Part shown: positions 54,605 through 64,000 of the stretch, one piece after another
How positions within the stretch are numbered: the stretch's first letter is position 1
Layout of the letters: each line of letters opens with the position of its first letter
Notes under the pieces: model-generated
Databases searched by the model: none
Told to the model about the DNA's origin: nothing
Seen by the model: the letters and a program-made list of their open reading frames with translations, nothing else
Made by a program: the position numbers and the translations under genes
Assembly: GCA_021234155.1 (NCBI GenBank)
Contig: JAJEKV010000025.1
Location: forward strand, 16,299,094-16,363,093
Origin: Isoetes taiwanensis
Lineage: Eukaryota > Streptophyta > Lycopodiopsida > Isoetales > Isoetaceae
DNA length: 64,000 nt
Reading direction: 5' to 3'

Positions 54605-55912
54605 CACGACTTGGCCTTTCTGAATTTTGTCTCCAACCTGAAAATGGGAACAAAGTCAAGGTTAAAAAACATAACTAAAGAACAGGAAAAGTTGAATGTA
54701 AATTCAGAAGATGTTTTAGTTTTGCAACTTCACAAGGAATGGCATAATCCAAGGATATGTTGGAAAAGTAAAGGCATTATATAATTTTACAGTATTATTG
54801 GGGAGAAGAAAAATTGAGGCATATCACAGATGCAGTGAAAACATCTTAATAAAAGGAATGAGTCATTACCTTCACAAATGGAGGCTCTCCAGATCCAGAA
54901 GTCCTGTAAAAGGTTCCTGCCATTGGTGAAAGCATTGGCGGGAATTCATTTACAGGTGCAAAAGGAGGTGGAGGCAAAGATGGCAGTGCATCCTCAGTTG
55001 TAGTGGCAATGGTAGAAGGAGCAGCAGGAACTGGCTGGACTTGAGCAGGCATTGATTGAAATGCTGGGTATGGATACATTGTATGAGCCATAACATGAGG
55101 TCCAGGAAAGCTTTGAGGCGAAGGCGTAGGAAAGGCCTCTTGCTTTCTGATTGATATTTCATAGTCCTTATACTTTAGTTCCAGCTCAACAATGCCTTTT
55201 GAATCAACAAGTCTGTAGTGGACAAACTTTGAAGCATTACTTTCTGGTAATATTTAAAATGTAAAATCTCTGACAATCTTACTTGATCAGGCTGACAACA
55301 TCGGAAATAAAGCTAAAAGCTTCTGTTAGAGATGCAGAAGCTAAAGAAGGGGCAAGATCATTGAGCTCAGCCACTTCGGATTTTGTTGCGCCATCATCTG
55401 CAAAATGAACATGACAAGTATTGCTGCTTATAAAATGTCAAGCAACAAACAAAAAAACAGATCAAGGAAATGAGATTACCTCATTAGGTGTAAGAATGCT
55501 GACCTCACTAATAGACCCTTTGCAGGTTCTGACTGTGCCGACCCTGAAATTGATGGTGACACAAAACAGAAGCAAAAAGAGAAAACTAAGTCAAAAGCAG
55601 ACTATGAAGGCTAAAAGTTAACATCAGTAAAGAGAACTTGAAAAAGCAAACCTACACAGATTATAATGTAGCAATGATACAAAACAAGAACCTTCTACCA
55701 ATTTTTTACCAAAATTCTATGATGAAAAAGGAGCTTTAGCTTACATGAGGAGCATTGCAGAATGCACATTGGAAACGAGCACCAGAAGTGTTACAAAAAT
55801 TTGACAATTGCTGGGGATGCTGCGCTTTAAGGCAATATTGCATGTTTCTATATCCATGTTGAGAAGATCTGGGGAACAGAGCAGTGTCAGCACCATTGAT
55901 GGCCCATCTGAC
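54605..55912 (-). CDS. Biotin carboxyl carrier protein of plastid acetyl-CoA carboxylase, 3' part missing or unassigned
   Basis: Exons on the - strand: 55912-55745 (transit-peptide-like, ending ARFQCAFCNAPH), a small one within 55547-55517 (SEPAK; edges uncertain), 55397-55283 (DDGATKSEVAELNDLAPSLA, then SFISDVVSLI), 55212-54870 (KLVDSKGIVELELKYKDYEI, then SIRKQEAFP, a Pro/Ala hinge, then PPMLSPMAGTFYRTSGSGEP and PFVK) and 54637-54605 (VGDKIQKGQVV). Splice phases from 55397 on agree. BCCP carries biotin for the biotin carboxylase and carboxyltransferase steps that make malonyl-CoA in plastids. The expected CIIEAMKLMNE with the biotinylated Lys does not follow: the frame reads DLNLHIANRSIW and runs about 95 codons to a TGA. 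Either the last exons lie elsewhere or the gene is truncated. The 5' exon (perhaps MARIYRRKMTSLAISS at about 56777) is not settled. Confidence 0.7.
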
Positions 55913-55929
55913 CTGTTGATGGCGCACCC

Positions 55930-57000
55930 AAAACTACCATGATTTTCTCAAGCTATAGAATATATTTCTTCAGGCCGATTTTAAATCTGCAATCCCAACA
56001 AACCCATCAAGGTAAACGCAATATTTCCATTGCATGCATTGGATTTAAGGGTTAGACTTAAGAAAAAGAGGCTTCAGAGAAAGCAGGCCCACCTAAGCGG
56101 CCGAAAGGTGGCTTCAACCAACCTAATATACCGTAAAATGTTGGTCCATAAAGTTGTTTTATCGCAATGCCATATTCCACCTTCTTCACTTTGTTTTTGG
56201 ACAAGAAACCCTTAGCAATCATCTACAATTATTGTAGAAAGAAAACAAAAGGAAAAAGTAGTTCCATGTGGACAAAGTTTATTCACAATGCATGTTAGAT
56301 CAGGTAAACAATTTTTCCAGACATCATCTTCAGTATCTTTGGTGCCATACAAGATCAATGAAAACGTAAACCTGTTAGGCAATAATATAGGAAATGTTTG
56401 AAAATAATGAACTTGAGGAGGGCAAAAATGGTAATGAAAATGCTAAGAGAGAGGATGAAGTCTACACTTGTTGCACATGAGCTGGAAAATGTGTCAAAAA
56501 ATAGGACTTGCAATAGCTCCAGAAGCATGTTGGAGACTTAAAAATATATCAAAGTATGCATGAGAAAGGTTTAACGAATTGTCCATATACACTACTCATT
56601 GGTGGTACCATCATTTTACAGGATGAAGCCTGTCTTATATCCAGCACAAATTCCTGCTTGAATAGATATCTTGTATTTATGTCTGATAAAACTCTTATAT
56701 CCAGCACGCGTTCCTGCTTAAATTGCACAAGGGTTTTACCTGATGAAATTGCAAGAGACGTCATTTTCCTTCTGTAGATCCGCGCCATATTATTCTCAGT
56801 GTCGACATAACCCTAACCCATTTTGATGGTCATCGAAGAGCATAAAGCGAGGAAGCTTGATTTTGATTCTACACATAAAATATCTCAAACTACGGCAGTA
56901 CATAAGAAGAATATGGAAGGAAACCAGAATCTGAATGCCTGTAAAATTTGCAAGAAAATAAATTACCTGTTACTGGTGCAGGCATGTAGCCGGATCTAGA
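55930..57000. other. Upstream part of the BCCP transcription unit, exons unclear
   Basis: Near 56788-56730 the - strand reads MARIYRRKMTSLAISS followed by a GT donor, a plausible transit-peptide start, but its phase does not match the 55912 exon simply. At 56610-56740 a phrase (tcttatatccagcacaaatt / tcttatatccagcacgcgtt) is duplicated. Confidence 0.35.
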
Positions 57001-57103
57001 TCTATAGATTGGATATTGGCAAAAGAAGAAGGTGTAGACAATATAAGAAAGGCAACCCATAAATCGTAGCTGAAATCAGGAAAAAGCTAAATAATATAAA
57101 AAC

Positions 57104-57265
57104 CATGTTCATTGCCTCTGCTGCCTGCGAGACTCCCAAGCGAGCGACATAGGAAGAACCGGCGTACTTCTCCATATCTCTGTTTATTTTTTCGTCAATT
57201 TCTGATTTTCTCCGTTTAATACGAAAGGAACCGGTTTTGGATTTAGGAGCAACAACGACGCCCAT
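57104..57265 (-). CDS. Unrecognised first exon (MGVVVAPKSKTG...)
   Basis: After a Met in good context the - strand reads MGVVVAPKSKTGSFRIKRRK, then SEIDEKINRDMEKYAGSSYV and ARLGVSQAAEAMNM, with a GT donor at about 57103. It is basic and helical and I do not recognise it. It lies just downstream of the 57.40-57.60 promoter-like region and upstream of the BCCP exons on the same strand, so it may be the first exon of that unit or a separate small gene. Confidence 0.4.
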
Positions 57266-57404
57266 ATAGGTTCTTACCAGATCGGAATCCTTTGGCTCTG
57301 TTAGTATGAGGAGAGGAAGAAATGAAAATTGCGGATAGTCACAGAAAGAAGGAATTGGACGAGCGAAACCAAAAAAATAAAGGCTCGATGGACGGAGGGA
57401 GTTA

Positions 57405-57600
57405 TTTCGCGACCTTCTCCATCTCCGTGCTATTTTTAGCCATTTTTTCTAATTTTCTCGGCCATTGATTCGTAAAAGAGAGGATCTGAAGGTGCAGAAC
57501 ATGCCACCTCACGTTTTGCTTACTTGGAACTGCTACGTGGATAGCCTAGAATTGCAAGGAGGGTTGCACGCTTGGTTAGGCTGGCGTGCTAAAAAAAAAA
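57405..57600 (-). promoter_or_regulatory. Upstream region of the BCCP-side gene, repeated inverted at 62.65 kb
   Basis: Reverse-complemented, this reads tttttagcacgccagcctaa ... ctatccacgtagcagttcca ... gccgagaaaattagaaaaaa ... agcacggagatgg. The + strand at 62645-62820 reads tttttagcacaccagcccta ... ctatccacgtgtaatttcca ... gtcgagaaaattagaaaata ... agaacggagatagg. Position just 5' of an open first exon suggests a promoter and leader; no TATA box is evident. Confidence 0.5.
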
Positions 57601-57604
57601 AAAA

Positions 57605-57773
57605 AAATTATATCCAAGTCTTGGCCTAAAGAGAGCTGCACCTGTTTTCTTTGGGGCTGCTTATTGAACCTTTAAGTCCTCAATCTGCAGATTAGGAATG
57701 GTAAGGTTAAAGTCTTAATGGTTCCTTTTTGGGTTCTAGAAAGACTTAAGGTATTTTTTTATATTACTCCAGT
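57605..57773 (+). repeat. 165-bp direct repeat, copy 1
   Basis: Begins attatatccaagtcttggcc and ends gaaagacttaaggtattttt. Copy 2 at 62488-62646 has only a few differences. Confidence 0.9.
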
Positions 57774-57901
57774 TCCCTGGTTTTACCTCGGACCATGATT
57801 TGGACATAGGTGCTTTTATTGATTACTCTTTACATGTTATGTTTTTCTTATGTGTGTTTAACATCTGGCCATGATTTAGATATTGGCCCATTTATTCTTT
57901 A

Positions 57902-57904
<3 letters not shown>

Positions 57905-57937
<33 letters not shown>

Positions 57938-58620
57938 AAGGAAAGAAGTTTCTGTATTAATCAGATAGGAAGAATTACAATACAGAGATCCCTCTATGGA
58001 TCAGATATAAGTTAAGTACAAAGGATCCCATCTGGATCTGAATCATGTCTGTAACTAAAGAACACATGAGCCTCTCTCAACCTCTTCTTCTGTCTCAATT
58101 AAACAGAGTACTATAGGAGCCAAGTACCCATTTTCCACAGCTACAAACAAATCTTGAATGCTCCAAAAACCTCTTGCAAAACTAGAAATGAAGATGGAAA
58201 GAGATGAAGAGTAACCTGAACAGTCTCCCGCTCTGTTCAGGGAATCCCATACTTCAAACTATGATCAAATTATACAATTTTATTACCGTATGTGAGATCA
58301 AAAGGAGATCTTTGCATTGTCGAGTGCGCCCGGTCGGTAGACACAGAATCGGGCTAGACACACTACACCCGACCACGGTAACTCTCCCTAAAATCTGGCT
58401 CATGATATCCGGTCTTGATATGGAAGCATCACTGGCACAATAGATCCCTAGCTCGGAAATCTCAAATAACCCAACATTCTGTTATAAAACTGTAATCTGA
58501 GATCAAGAATTTACTCAACTTCTTCCAAGAAAAACACCTCCAGATCTTTCTGCTAGCAAGAAAGAGCAAGAGGAGGGGAAAAAAACCAAATGATCCGAAA
58601 ATCTTTACATTTGACATGTT
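57905..58620 (-). mobile_element. Retrotransposon 3' end (poly-T on + strand)
   Basis: A run of about 28 T (57909-57936) is followed by gaaggaaagaagtttctgta, ttaatcagataggaagaatt. On the - strand this is ...AATACAGAAACTTC TTTCCTTC then poly(A), a typical 3' tail of a non-LTR element. A truncated body probably extends to about 58.6 kb; no RT domain is seen. Confidence 0.5.
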
Positions 58621-61600
58621 ATGGTTCTTTACACATTCTTACATATTTATTTACATGATATAGGACATGGAAAACACAATGTTGAATTGATCCAGCTCTA
58701 GTTGTGATGTGGAGAGAGTTCTGGCAAATATTTGAGCGCATAGCACCATTGTCACTGAACTATACTGACAACTCTGGTAATTTCAATGTATCCACCTACC
58801 TACCTGGGTTTTTTGGTAATGGGTTTTCCTGGGTAGTGTAGCAGAGAAAGAAAAAAACATTTCAATATAAGACAAATTTGAGTCAAATCTATGGCCACGA
58901 GCCTTTACAAAACTTCAAAAAATTCTCTATATTTTTGGGCATTCAAGTCCATGATATTGCTAAAAGCAAGGTTCAACAAGAAAGATATTGTACGTGTTTC
59001 CAAATGCTATAGATTCCTAGTGCTAATATACACCATGGGACATATTCTAAATGCACTTTTGTAAGTACTAGTTCTTCCTTTTATTTTGGATATGAACATA
59101 TAACTAAAAGTGAGTAGAATAGCAATAGTGAGGGTAGGCCCCTGTGTTACAGCAGGGTCCTACTCTCCTTGTTGTAACATCATTCTAGATTTTTTTTCCT
59201 AGTCTGAATACGCAGGTGGCCTTCTAAACTACGGTTGGAGGCAGGATTGTTTTATTATTATCGATGCACATACTTTGAGCATTCGCCAGGCTGTGCATAA
59301 CCTCACGTACATTGTTAAATGGTTGATTTGGAAATATTCTGGTCTAGAAATAATATATATTAATGGAAATATTCTGGGCTAGAAATAATATATGTGAAAA
59401 ATATGATTTTAAGGCGTGGAATGAACATATTTGATTCTAACAAGGGATTAAATGTCGGATTAAATGTGCACAAACATATTGTAGCATGGGTTCACTTATA
59501 TGAATGTCCGTTTATTCCATGTATTATGGCGTCAAGTTCAAGTTTTATTTTTGACCATTGATCTGGCGGATATTCTCGGTATTGTGCCAGATCAATGGCC
59601 CTTAGAATTTTGAGAGAAAAAATGCATGCCAATGTCAATGGTGCAAACCGAACACATGGTTGAAGCAAAAATAAAAGAGAAGCGAAATAGAAAACAAGCA
59701 ATGGTGCCATAGCATAGCCTTCTGCCATGCCGCCCACCCGAATCCCCTCGCATTGGCTCTTCCTGATCTCATGCCCGGTCGGAATGGCTCACCCGGGGCT
59801 GAAACAGACCACCGGCCAGCCATATATAGTGTCCAAAATCTACGCTTTTCGTTTTTGCTTGTAGTCGTTGGTGACTCCAATGTCTCCAGATCTGACAGTG
59901 GCAACAAATCTTGGTCTTCGTACATGGATGGGCGATTGGGGAAGGATTGGCGTGGCTACATCACCCGAATATTTGGCATCGGTTGCCCTGCAATGGGTAA
60001 TCCATTTGAAGCTTTGGAGTTGTGGTTGATTCCTAAGGCCGTCAATCGAGGCAAAGAGCCTCCACCGTTTTGTGCTTCGCAGCGAGCAGGTTTGGCTCCT
60101 ATGAATCGAAAGCCCGTGAGGAGCGACAATGGATCATCGCCCGGACCGCCCATCCCCGGTATGTATAGCTGCTGCCGCTTCATTGCATGAGGAATTTGTG
60201 CCCTTTTCGCACAAAGCGTAACTTAGGCTACAACAACTTGCATGTGTACCAGGGGAGAAATCGGTTAAGTCTCCAACGGCCCGTCTTCTTCGCCGCCGCT
60301 CCCACTTTCGTACACTCCAGGCCGCAATGCGCCTACATGCCCTGCGCCCCTCCTTCTGCCAAAAAAAGAAGGCAGCATGCCTTCTTATCCACGCCCTAAA
60401 AAAAAGGCGCCAGTTTCTTTCCCTACTCTTCTTAACCTTTCCAAACAGCCTTCGCAAAAGAAGAATTGCCAACCCAAAATAGTAATAACCATGCAAGCTC
60501 CTCTCACATGGCAAATTATACCATTTTTAATACAATACTATACGGAAATCATAGGCCAAACCACTGCCTGAAAACCCTCCACAACCCCAAAACGAAAATA
60601 GCATACTATATGGCTCAATAAAATTCTTAATCTAATGCACCATGTGCATCCATTTCATATTTAATGTCTACTATATGATACTTATCTACGTAAGGAAAAT
60701 GCTATTCTTTAGTAGCATGCATGCATGCCACTTGTCATTATTAGAGTTTGCATGTAAAAGACCTTTTATTTGGAGTTCCTATATTTGCATGCCAAGTGTG
60801 ATTGAAACGATTAGCTCACATGCAAACTTGTTGCAAAGGGGTTATGTCATGGAAAGTAGCAATCTATTTACCCATGTATTTGCTTTTGTTCTCAACCAAT
60901 TTTTACCACATGTTCAGGAAAATATGGACGTTCAGATTTCTTTTAGAAATATCAGGGTATCCATTCATAACCCTAATCTGCCTGCGCCATATTCAGCGGC
61001 TTGAAGAGGGAGAGATTGGCCAAAATCTATCTCATCTATTTCTAACTTTTGATCTCATAGAGTCTACAATCAGAATTTCTGTTTCTTGCATCAAAAGCTG
61101 GTTCTACAAAGCTTTTTGGTTGATTAAAGCCAATTTCGATTTGGGCTAGATCTTATGTGCTCTGTAGTGATTTTGCTAAGGGTAACTCTGCATCAGTCTC
61201 GGAGGTCTGCTATGGAGCCATCAGAAAATGTTTACTGACATTGTCTCCCTTATGCATACAATGCTTCCTTTTGAGGAAGCCAACATTGATTCTGAAATTC
61301 TTTTTCAACCAAATGTGGATCACTCTACACCAACTCGATCTGTATGGACCGGAGTCTTCAATACAGGTCAGTTTAATCTTGGCTCCCATTCTTCAATAGA
61401 TTGGACTCAAGAGCAACAAACTTTATGGAAATAAGGTTTTATCTCAAACATATGATAGTTAAGCTATGCTCTATCCACATTAAAGTTAATTTTGAAAATA
61501 TGAGATGGTCGTGGCCTTTTTAGAAGAAAATATTGTCATATGCTTCATTATACACATCTTGTTGGGATATATTTGACTTATTTACCATCCTCAAACATGT

Positions 61601-62480
61601 TGTTATGGCTGACTATCACATTACTCTAGTTTTGCTATGCTACTGCCTCCATTTCCAAGATTGACATAAACTTGACATAAACTTATCTGCAGCATTTGAA
61701 TGCATATACCACGTTTATTAGTGGTCGTATATTTGATGTACATAGTTGTCATAACCTGGCCTACATATTTCTGATGCAATTTATTGATTTATGACATGTT
61801 AAGATACAAACGTAACAATTTAATTGAGCTTGACTCGTATTACATTTTGAACAGATCACGGTGAAGGGTGATAAACCGTGGTGTTCCATTGCTTACCTGT
61901 TGGCCCTCTCATTGTTACCCTCTTTAGGCTAACCAGTGTCTGTTTGGCTGCAGGTAACCGGAACTCCATCTCCGTTATTTTTGTCCTTAGGATGAATGTT
62001 ACAAAATACTACGTGGTTATTTGAGCAAACTTCTTGCTACAAATAGTACAATTGGCACAGATAAGTACCCTGCTATCTATTCTGTTTGGCACATGAAATT
62101 TCAACATTTAAGTCTTATCTTCAAAATGCAGAAATAATGTGGATTCTGTTGAAGACATACATCGTCTGATTTTATGGGAACTTACACTGCCCATTTTGGT
62201 TACGGATTTACTGCTGCTACAACTAGAATTACAGGAAAGTTATCTTGTTAGAACATTTTTCCTTTACAAATTGTACTTTGACTTAGAACAAGTATCCAAA
62301 AATAATGTTTAATGGAAACTTAGTTATTTCAATGTCTATATGGCAGAATTAGTCAATATCTAGACATGCTTTGACAAACTGTATGAATTTTATATGATGT
62401 TGAATTCTATATGATGTTGTATACGCATTGTTTGAATATAAAGTTTGAAGGTATCTTTGTCCAATACTCTGACAAGTTTA
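58621..62480. other. Region without a recognised gene, including a GC-richer island
   Basis: At 59635-60514 GC content rises and frames are open on both strands: 59753-60190 (+; contains GCPAMGNPFEALELWLIPKA), 59635-59925 (-; begins MYEDQDLLPLSDLETLESPT) and 60134-60514 (-; Arg-rich). I recognise none of them. An open frame at 61228-61434 (MFTDIVSLMHTMLPFEEANI...) is also unknown. No element ends were found. Confidence 0.4.
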
Positions 62481-62487
62481 TACTTAT

Positions 62488-62646
62488 AAATTATATCCAA
62501 GTCTTGGCCTTTAAAGAGCGCTGCACTTGTTTTCTTTGGGGCTGCTTATTGAACCTTTAAGTCCTCAATCTGCAGATTAGGAATGGTAAGGTTAAAGTCT
62601 TGATGGTTCCTTTTTGGGTTCTAGAAAGACTTAAGGTATTTTTTTA
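62488..62646 (+). repeat. 165-bp direct repeat, copy 2
   Basis: Same sequence as 57605-57773, immediately followed by the inverted copy of the BCCP-side upstream region. Confidence 0.9.
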
Positions 62647-62820
62647 GCACACCAGCCCTACCGGGCCTACAGCCTTTCCTCAAATTCTAGCCTATCCACG
62701 TGTAATTTCCACCTCATCAAAATCTAAAGTGGCATCAATCTACACCATTGAATCTCTAGCTTCATAAATCAAGGGTCGAGAAAATTAGAAAATAGCCAAG
62801 AAAATAGAACGGAGATAGGA
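62645..62820 (+). promoter_or_regulatory. Inverted copy of the BCCP-side upstream region
   Basis: Diverged copy, in opposite orientation, of the 57405-57600 segment (see that entry). If it is a promoter it would drive transcription rightwards into 62.8-64 kb. Confidence 0.45.
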
Positions 62821-64000
62821 TGAGTCGCAATCCCTCTCCCAATTCCCTATTTTATTTCTCCTCCTTTCCATTTCTTCCCTGCCTCCTCCGTTTCCTGCTT
62901 CTTTCCATCAATTCATCGCCTCTCTGTTTCCATCTTTTTGCTATGGCGTTTTTACCCTGGCTTTGCTCTGTTTTGCATTTTTCCGTGTTCTTCTGTCCGC
63001 TTGGGCATTTTTGGGGCCTTTCGCTGGCTATGGCAGTCCTTTAATGCAGCTACGCCGAGCTTCGCTCGGCTATTTAGAATCTGCAATATTGATAGCTTGC
63101 CGTCACTGCCAATCATGTCCGCATTTGTTCTATTGTGTTATCCTTTCGATTAATACTGCACATTTACAGGTGACGGTGAAGGCTTCTTTAAGCCCAGGGT
63201 AGGCTGTGTGTGTTGTCCTCAGTTTTGGCTTTGCCATCTCATGGGGCTGTTGTGCCGCTCTTCTAGACTTCTTGATTGCTTCATCATTGCTCTTAGGCGT
63301 TTCATTTCCGTAGCATGCGCCAGACTGACCGACAGGATTTAGTAGTAAGGTTTTCATTGCGAGCATTTTCATTCATTTTCCATCCATTCCCTTTCCATTC
63401 ATTTTCCTATTTGTTTCCCTCAACCAGACGATCTTTCTCAGTCATGGCCTTGGTCGTTTTGTGCCTTTGAGTCTTGTGGCGGAATTATGTTTTGGTGTTG
63501 TAGAATGTCGGATGGATTTGCAGCACTCTTAAATAAGCCTTTAGACTCTGGAGGTTTTATTGGCAGAGCAGGTTTACCTTGCAGAACTCTTTATATAAAT
63601 GATGTGAAACAGAGTTGCTTGGGACACTATTCAAATTGAGAACATTTCAATGGTAATCTTCTTCTTATTGAATTCATTTGTTAAGATATTATGTCTACTG
63701 CTAGATGAGTAGACATCTAGGCTTATCATTTAATTATTTGGCGTAATTAAATCTGCTTGATAGTTAATTCAGACACATACATCGTTGCTGGTTAAGACTC
63801 CATCTTTTATTGCTGCTTTAGAAATCATTTTTATACAGGCCTCAGCTAGGGAAGGTGATGTTAATGCCCAACGAATGTTTGGTTGATGTGCCAGTCTTCT
63901 TGTGTCTTACCTTATTCATGGGTATTACCCTTGCTAGGCGGCCAGATCGAAGAGGGTATTATCCGGGTTTTATCTCCAGTTACATCCAAAATGATGACTC
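62820..64000 (+). other. Possible 5' part of a rightward gene, unrecognised
   Basis: The sequence after the promoter-like copy is pyrimidine-rich (tcccaattccctattttatt, ctcctttccatttcttccct), like a plant 5' leader. An open frame at 62820-63044 is hydrophobic and has no known domain. Downstream, gcatttacaggtgac-like and similar AG/GT words suggest introns. Nothing here resembles BCCP or the MGVVVAPKSK exon. Confidence 0.35.

Noticed and set aside
59492-59925. Assigning a function to MYEDQDLLPLSDLETLESPT...
   Set aside because: No family recognised; a name would be a guess.

Overview
The window is a repeat-dense stretch of a land-plant nuclear genome. Evidence for a plant is an intact bZIP gene with short GT-AG introns, a SAUR-like auxin-family gene, exons of a plastid-type biotin carboxyl carrier protein (BCCP), pieces of PPR genes and of a kinesin-12-like gene, and plant-type CACTA, Helitron and LINE remnants. 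The PPR wording and the mix of transposons suggest a seed-free lineage such as a fern or lycophyte; that is an inference, and species cannot be told from the sequence.

Left part (1-18 kb). A roughly 1-kb sequence carrying a PPR scrap is duplicated in tandem (about 105-1390, and 2180-3114 continuing at 17745). The second copy is split by a 14.6-kb insertion (3125-17736) bounded by imperfect CCCG-starting inverted repeats. Inside it lies a decayed multi-exon gene (about 5.4-17.3 kb) whose 3' part resembles a beta-class N4/N6 amino-methyltransferase, a satellite built on ATGGCGCCAT palindromes, and a 1.6-kb tandem duplication (12.03-15.24 kb). A separate 5.08-kb CACTA element (5629-10709, target duplication GAT) is nested in the gene. 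The CACTA element contains CGACGT-rich subterminal arrays, three 300-bp repeats, a long polypyrimidine tract, five hairpin units that look tRNA-like, and a decayed transposase gene.

Middle (18-36 kb). A complete four-exon bZIP gene (20266-21525) is followed by quiet AT-rich sequence with SINE-like pieces. From about 25.6 to 33.3 kb lies a second large mobile-element-like locus. On the + strand are an HTH exon and a DDE-type transposase-like exon set. Convergent on the - strand is a gene encoding a zinc finger, an FCP1/NIF-type phosphatase domain and a Ulp1 (C48) protease domain with its catalytic motifs visible. A third small - strand ORF sits in the transposase intron, and CA-rich minisatellites lie in or near introns of both genes. 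An intact SAUR-like gene follows at 35.9-36.4 kb.

Right part (36-64 kb). This holds a Helitron helicase remnant, a second copy of the HTH gene, a Helitron 3' end, a kinesin-12 pseudogene, a PPR pseudogene, a CACTA terminus, a LINE remnant and the BCCP exons. The BCCP exons are clear up to the biotinyl domain, but no biotin-attachment exon could be found downstream. The BCCP-side upstream region at 57.4-57.6 kb is repeated in inverted orientation at 62.65-62.82 kb.

Most coding sequence outside bZIP and SAUR is decayed by stops and frameshifts. Exon boundaries were read by eye from GT/AG signals and reading phase; no alignment or database search was run.
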